Origin: Rhinopithecus roxellana
Taxonomy: Eukaryota > Chordata > Mammalia > Primates > Cercopithecidae
Assembly: GCF_007565055.1 (NCBI RefSeq)
Contig: NC_044565.1
Span: forward strand, 43,866,211 to 43,930,210
Length of the DNA: 64,000 nt
Reading direction: 5' to 3'
Both the position numbers and the translations under genes were made by a program. Numbering within the stretch: the first letter of the stretch is position 1; every line of letters starts with the position of its first letter. The notes beneath the pieces were generated by a model. The model searched no databases. It was not told where the DNA came from and saw only the letters and a program-made list of their open reading frames with translations. Shown here in pieces: positions 58,355 through 64,000 of the stretch.

Positions 58355-59929
58355 GAAAGTCTTAACAATTTTCAACTTATCTACACACCTAACAAAACAG
58401 CCTCAGACTTCATGCGGCAAACACTGCTAGAACTGAAGGGAGAACTAGACAGTGTTAAAAAAAATTCTTAGGAAAGTCAATACTCCACTTCTAATAATGG
58501 ATACAACAATTAGGCAAATGATCATCAAGGAAACAGAACACTCGCATAACACTATAAACAAACTCTATGTAACAGACATCTCTATAACACTCCACCCAAT
58601 AACAGTAGAACACAAATTATTCATTAAGTTTCCGTGGAATGTTCTCTATCATAGACCATATATTAGGCCTTAAAATAGAATGAACACATTTTAAAAATTT
58701 AAAATTATATCAAGTATTTTCTCCAACCACAATGAAATTAAATTTGAAATCAATGACAATGAAATTTTTAAAATTCCTAAGTGTGTAAAATTTAGACAAC
58801 ACACTTCTAAATAACTATTGGGTTGAAAAGATACATGAGAAAGGTTAGAAGATACTTTGAGACAAATTAAAATGAAAACATAATAGACCAAAACATATGG
58901 GTCACAGCTAAAGAGGTACTTACAGAATTTTTTAAAATAGTGGTACATGACTATTTTAAAAGAAAGAAAGATTTCAAATCAGTAACCTAAACGTTTGACC
59001 AAGAAACTTGAAGAAGAAGAGAAAATTGAACTCAAAGTAAAAATGAAGAAAGAAATAATAAAGATTAAGGTATATATAAGTGAAAGAAGGGATAGAAAAA
59101 CAATAGAGAAAACTTTTAGAAAAGTTGGTTCTTGGAAAAGATCACCAAAATTGACAAACATTTAGCTAGAGTGATCTGATAAGGCAAAAAGAGAGGACTC
59201 AAATTACTAAAATCAAAACTAAAATCAAGAATTTTAGGACATTGCTACTGCCTTTACAAAAAATAAAAAGGATTAGAAGGAAATACTCTTTGAAAAATTT
59301 TATGCAAAAAATTCATACATATAAAAGGGAAATATTTCTAGAATGACATAGACTCTTGAAACTGACTCAAGAAACAGATCATCTGAATAGACTTACAAAT
59401 AAGGAGGTTATATTAGCAATTAAAAAACTTTACACTCATAAATACTGTCCCAGATGGCTTCACTAGTGAATTATACCAAACGTTTAAAAAAGAATTATCA
59501 TCAATCTTTCACAAACTCTTACAAAAAAAAAAAAAAAAAAAAAGAGGCTGAGAGCATTTATCTACTAATTTTATAAGGTCAGAATCATTCAGATACTAAA
59601 ACTATAAAAAGATTTCACTTGAAAATAAAAGACTAGTATAGACAAATATCCCTTTTAAATAGAGACACATAAATCCTCACAATACTAGGCAACCAAATCC
59701 AGCAACATATATTAGTAAAAAGGATTACATACAATAATTAAGTGGGATTTATCCAAATAAAATGTTGGATAATACGCAAACACCAATCATTATAACACAT
59801 CATTATTATTAGAATAAAAGATGAACATGACATGACGATACAAGTAGATGTAGAAAAATCATTTTACAAAAGCCAACACCTTTTTATGATAAAACACTTA
59901 CCACACTGCAAATAGAAGAGAATATTCTC

Positions 59930-61045
59930 CCTTGTGGGCAATAATCAAGATTCCAGGTCCTTCCTGGGTCTATGTGATGGCCAAGATGCCTCTTCCCCAT
60001 CAGACATAGCAGAACTTCACTTTGCTAATTGAGGACATTATTTAATGCAGAACTGAATAAAAGTGGGTTCCACCTTCTCTCTACCTTAGCCATTCCAATG
60101 GCTCTTATGGACCTCAGTTTCCTCAGGTGCTTTTTGAAAGGGTCAAAGGAAGAACAGAAGAATTTGATGACATCTGAGGTAGTTTCCACTTATGTCTTAC
60201 TCTAAAACACCTCGCTCTTTAGACTACCAGGTCATAAACAAGGCATCACCATGTGGCTGCAGGAAGCACTCAGGTGCAAATAGGGAGCTGCTTTGGCCAA
60301 CCTATTAAAGGACAGAAAGAAGCAGGAGCCCCCCATTCCCCCCCCACCCAGTCCCATCTCTTGTCTGAGGCTGAAACCTGGACTGATGCTGTCTAACTCG
60401 GCACCTTTGCTATGACCCATGCCACCCCTCCTTGTCACACTCTGAAGGTTTTCCCAGGGGCTTCTCATTCCACCTGCCATATTCCTCCCAGCTCCCCAAC
60501 ATAATGCAACCAAGATCTCAGGCCCATCCACTAGTGCTGTTTTGTGAGGACTGAACATTCACCATGGCTCCCAGTCACAGCCAACTTGCAGGTTTCAGCT
60601 CCACAGTCCGGGGAGCCAAGGCAGAGCTGGGCCTCCTGAGCCCACACTGGCAAGAACCAGGAGATGCCAGTTTTGTCCCTGAGTTTCCCAGCCCTTAGCA
60701 TTATGTGCTGTTTTCTGAGGACCCACAAGCTCTACCATCCTCAGACTCCCCATTGCCTCTGTCTACACTTCTCTTCCTTTTCCCTCCTAAGGGCCTGCAT
60801 CACCCTCCTCCTTCAGTAGTCCATGAGGCCCATGCTCTGTCCTCGTCAAGGCAGTAACTACCTAAAGGATAAACTCTATGCCCATGCCAGGCAAGGATCA
60901 ACTGACCTCAATTCCAGAGGGACCATAGGATAACCCTAACTTACCTTCCCCTTTCCCTACTTCATCCCATATTTCTCTTTCTTTCATTCTCCCACCTTCT
61001 GGGGCTTCCAGTTCCTTCTTACCCCATCCCCATATCCAAAACACA
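59930..61045. other. Unidentified ~1.1-kb GC-richer insertion in L1M ORF2
   Basis: The L1M stops at GAATATTCTC (59920-59929) and resumes at GAACACCCTCAACCTG (61046). These two are a possible 10-bp target duplication in which every difference is a C/T change. The inserted sequence is clearly richer in G+C than its AT-rich host. It has no poly(A) end and no recognised family. Just inside the limits are TGTGGGC (59933) and ACACA (61041-61045), a weak TG...CA LTR-like signature, but no short exact duplication fits that reading. Open frames at 60232-60558 and 60531-60728 (-) have no known motif. An AATAAA occurs at 60056. Confidence 0.6.
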
Positions 61046-61247
61046 GAACACCCTCAACCTGATTAAAAAAAGTATCTACAAAAACCTGCAGTTAAAATCA
61101 TACTTAACAGTGAAAAAAATGAATGCTTCCTGCTGAGATGGGAACCAGACAAAGATGTCTTCTCTCACCACTTCTATTCAGCATTATACTGGAGGTTCTA
61201 GCTAAAGTAATTAGGAAAAGAAGAGAAAAGGAATGCAGATTGGACAA

Positions 61248-61636
61248 TGTTTTAGTTTATTCTCACACTGCTATAAGGAAATATCTAAGACTGGGTAATT
61301 TATAAAGAAAATAGGTTTAATTGGCTCACAGTTCCATAGGCTGTCCAGGAAGCATGATGCTGGCTGGCAACCTTGGGAGGCCTCAGGAAAGTTTTACTCA
61401 TGGTTAAAGGCAAAGCAGAAGCAGTTGTCTTCACATGCCTGGAGCAGGAGGAAGGTGGGGGAAGTGCCACACACTTTTAAACAACTAGATCTTGTGAGAA
61501 CTCTATCAGGAGAAGAGCACCAAGGGGGGAAATCTGCCATCATGATATAATCATCTCCCACAAGGCCCTGGCTCCAACATTGGAGATTACAATTTGACAT
61601 GAGATTTGGGCAGCAACACAAGTCCAATCCATATGA
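61248..61636 (-). mobile_element. MST/THE1-type LTR (ERVL-MaLR)
   Basis: Reads TGTTTTAGTTTATTCTCACACTGC...GACTGGGTAATTTATAAAG...AGGTTTAATTGGCTCACAG...GGAGGCCTCAGG...ATTTGGGCAGCAACAC...CCATATGA, the antisense order of MST LTRs. 389 bp. Target duplication GACAA (61243-61247) versus GAAAA (61637-61641), one mismatch. The L1M frame continues on both sides. Confidence 0.9.
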
Positions 61637-62128
61637 GAAAAGAGGCAAAATTATTTCTCCTTGCCAATGATATATTTTGTGCATAGAAAATCCTATGGAA
61701 TCCAGAATAAATTATTATAACTTACTGATTCAAGAAGGTTTCTGGATAAAAACTAATATATGAAAATCAGTATCTATTTATACAATAGAAATGAGCAATC
61801 TAAAAATAAAATTATAGAAATAATTCCATTTACAGTAACACCAAAAAATAAGAAATAAAAGAAGTGTAAGACTCATATACAAAATTCTGCAAAAACATTG
61901 GAGAAAGAAAAAAGAATAATAGAATATAAAAATTCCTAGTTAATGGATTGGAAGACTTAATGTTGTAAAGATAGCAATACTCCTCAACTTGGTAAACAAA
62001 TTTAATGCAATCTGTATCAAAATCATATCTGTTATATGTACCAAAATTGGGAAGCTGAATCTAAAATAAACTCAAAATGGACTAAAGACTTAAACCTAAG
62101 ACCTGAAACCCGAAAAATTCTAGAAGAT

Positions 62129-62315
62129 AACACTGGAAAAACCCTTCTAGATATTGGCTTAGGCAAGGATTTCATGACCAAGAACCCAAAAGCAAATGCA
62201 ATTAAAAACAAAAATAAATTTGTTTAAGCTTATCTTTGTTTTTATTGCATTTGCTTTGGGTTCCTGGTCATAAATCCTTGCCTAAGTCAATGTCTAGAAG
62301 GGTTTTTCCAATGTT
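62129..62315. repeat. ~87-bp palindrome created by L1 inversion
   Basis: 62129-62217 (host L1, forward) and 62229-62315 (inverted piece of the inserted L1PA) are the same ORF2 interval in opposite orientation, with an 11-bp spacer. They differ at about ten positions. On a single strand this can fold into a long hairpin. Confidence 0.9.
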
Positions 62316-63171
62316 AGACAACCCCATTAAAAAGTGGGTGAAGGATATGAACAGACATTTCTCAAAAGAAGACATTTATATGGCCAACAAACATATGAAA
62401 AAATGCTCATCATCACTGGTCATTAGAAAAATGCAAATCACAACCACAATGAGATACCATCTCATATCTGTTAGAATGGCGATCATTAAAAAGTCTGGAA
62501 ACAACAGATGCTGGATAGGATATGGAGAAATAGGAATGCTTTTACATTGTTGGTGGGAGTGTGAATTAGTTCAACCATTGTGAAAGACAGTGTGGTGATT
62601 CCTCAAGGATTGAGAACAAGAAATACCATTTAACTCAGCAATCCCATTACTGGGTATATACCCAAAGGATTATAAATCATTCTACTATAAAGACACATGC
62701 ACACGTATGTTTATTGCCACCCTATTAACGATAGCAAAGACTTGGAATGAACCCAAACAGTTGTCAATGATAGACTGGATAAAGAAAATGTGACACATAT
62801 ACATCATGGAATACTATGCAGCCATAAAAAAGAATGAGTTCATGTCCTTTGCAGGGACATGGATGAAGTTGGAATCCATCATCCTCAGCAAACTAACACA
62901 GGAACAATAAACCAAACACCACATGTTCTCACTCATAAGTGGGAGTTGAACAATGAGAACACATAGACACGGTGAGGGGAACATCACACACCAGGGCCTG
63001 TCAGGGGGTGGGAGGAAACGGGAGGGAGAGCATTAGGACAAATGCCTAATGCATGAGAAGCTTAAAACCTAGATACGGGGTTGATGGGTGCAGCAAACCA
63101 CCATGGCACATGTATTACTACATAACAAACCTGCATGTTCTGCACATGTATTTCAAAAGTTAAAGTAAAAC
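62215..63171 (+). mobile_element. L1PA insertion with 5' inversion (twin priming) in L1
   Basis: About 960 bp flanked by a duplication AAAAACAAAAA (62204-62214 and 63172-63182). 62229-62315 is ORF2 sequence in reverse orientation. 62316-63171 is forward ORF2 3' end (GGATATGAACAGACATTTC, WIKKM-type region near 62770-62890) followed by an L1PA 3' UTR (GGGCCTGTCAGGGGGTGGG, GCACATGTATTACTAC). The inverted piece lies upstream of the forward piece in the L1 map with about 250 bp missing between them, the classic twin-priming pattern. Confidence 0.85.
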
Positions 63172-64000
63172 AAAAACAAAAACAGATGAATAGCTTGTAC
63201 CTAATGAAACTAAAGAGCTTTTCCATGGCAAAAGTAATAGTCAGCAGAGTAAACAGTCAAACCATGGAGTGGGAGAAAATCTTCACAATCTATACATCTG
63301 AAAAAGGACTAATATCCAGAATCTGCAATGAACTCGAATCAGAAAGATAAAAACAAACAATCTCATCAAAAAGTGGGCTAAGGACATAAATAGACAATTC
63401 TTAAAATAAGATATACAAATGGACAATAAACACATGAGAAAATGCTTGACATCACTAATGATGAGGGAAATGTAAGTCAAAACCACCATGCAATACTACC
63501 TTACTCCTGCAAGAATGGCCATAAAAATTATTAAAAAAAAAAATAGTAGATGTTGTCATGGATGCGGCAAACAGGGAACACTTCTACACTGCTGGTGGGA
63601 ATGCAAACTAGTACAGCCACGATAGAAAACAGTGTGGAGATTCCTTAAAGAACTAACAATAGAACTACGATTTGATCCAGCAATCCCACTACTGGATATC
63701 CACCTAGAAGAAAAGAAGTCATTATTCAGAAAAGATACTTGCACGTGCATGTGTATAGCAGCACAATTCACAATTGCAAAATTGTGGAACCAACCCAAAT
63801 GCCTATCAATTGACAAGTGGATAAACTATGATTTATATGTATGATGGAATACTATGCAACCTTAAAAGGAATGAATTAACAGCATTTGCAGTGACCTGGA
63901 TAAGATTGGAGACTATTATTCTAAGTAAAATAACTCAGGAATGGGAAACCAAACATCTTATGTTCTTACTGACATGTGTGAGCTAAGCTATGAGGACAGA

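Larger units (their letters stand above)
56640..62034 (+). mobile_element. Ancient L1M with ORF1 and ORF2 remnants, broken by four later events
   Basis: ORF1-like sequence at 56640-57560. Minor ORF1 words are VEERVNELQKRSTEIIHFEN and, near 57170, IFEEIMVDNVPNS. ORF2 runs from about 58370 (endonuclease region near 58480-58680, then RT region with CCAGATGGCTTCACTAGTGA near 59450) to 62034. Interruptions are the 272-bp tandem duplication (56679-57183), the composite Alu (57999-58354), the 1.1-kb insert (59930-61045) and an MST-type LTR (61248-61636). An A23 run lies at about 59521-59543. All frames are broken. Confidence 0.85.
62036..64000 (+). mobile_element. Younger L1 (L1PB/L1PA-like) ORF2, split, runs off the window
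   Basis: ORF2 C-terminal half. 62046-62214 (ATTCTAGAAGATAACACTGG, GGCAAGGATTTCATGACCAAG) continues at 63183 (AGATGAATAGCTTGTACC) after an inserted L1PA. It then runs to the window end through CCAGCAATCCCACTACTGG and ATGGAATACTATGCAACC. The 63632-63844 frame has LTIELRFDPAIPLLDIHL. Its 5' limit is where the ancient L1M stops, near 62034. Confidence 0.85.

Noticed and set aside
60232..60728. 108- and 65-residue minus-strand frames in the unidentified insert
   Set aside because: Low-complexity Gly/Met-rich sequence without a domain. The insert has higher G+C, which lengthens random frames.
1..64000. CRISPR arrays, tRNA or rRNA genes, snRNA pseudogenes, phage or plasmid modules
   Set aside because: No regularly spaced repeats with unique spacers, no cloverleaf or rRNA words, no U6, 7SL-derived (other than Alu) or Y RNA copies noticed. 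The DNA is clearly a primate nuclear locus.

Overview
This window is primate nuclear DNA, AT-rich, with no intact protein-coding gene. Nearly all recognisable content is retrotransposon and DNA-transposon debris. Two of the youngest Alus (8514-8820 and 58057-58354) carry a set of variants that I recall as typical of Old World monkey AluY (AluYRa-type). Examples are GGCTCAAGCC near the 5' end, GAGACGGGCGG, CTAG followed by GGCGAGGTGGCGG, and a GATCYGGCCACTGCAC block. The source is therefore probably a cercopithecid monkey (macaque, baboon, vervet or similar) rather than human. The sequence behaves like intergenic DNA or a large intron.

Layout. 1-9 kb: mostly single-copy DNA with ancient MIR/L2 pieces, a (TG)23 tract, a truncated L1PA, two ordinary Alus, and an L2 split by an AluYRa-type element. 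9.5-15.2 kb: an old L1, an AluJ split by a ~497-bp solo LTR with a 6-bp target duplication, an AluY with an exact duplication, and a decayed ERVL internal region including a dUTPase-like segment. 17.9-25.5 kb: an older L1 (+) interrupted by a nearly full-length ~7-kb L1 (-). 25.6-26.2 kb: an AluS whose A-tail became a large (CCTT)n tract. 26-38 kb: repeat-poor sequence with one MLT1 LTR and scattered MIRs. 38.5-42 kb: jumbled L1M fragments, a candidate 53-bp exon, and an L1PA tail. 42.5-47 kb: two AluS elements, then a MaLR LTR split by Tigger1, which is itself split by an AluS. 47-56.6 kb: mostly unique, with L1 tails, a MER5 pair and a class I LTR with recognisable TATA and polyA signals. 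56.6-64 kb: an ancient L1M carrying an internal tandem duplication, an unusual composite Alu, an unidentified 1.1-kb insertion and an MST-type LTR. It is followed by a younger L1 that was invaded by an L1PA with a twin-priming inversion, which created a large palindrome.

No CRISPR array, rRNA, tRNA, operon or bacterial-type system is present. Nothing here acts as a multi-gene pathway. The value of the window lies in its layered insertion history, several rearrangement signatures, and one or two possible small exons. Repeat family names come from remembered consensus sequences, not a database search. Boundaries flanked by clear target duplications are accurate to a few bases, and the others to tens of bases.
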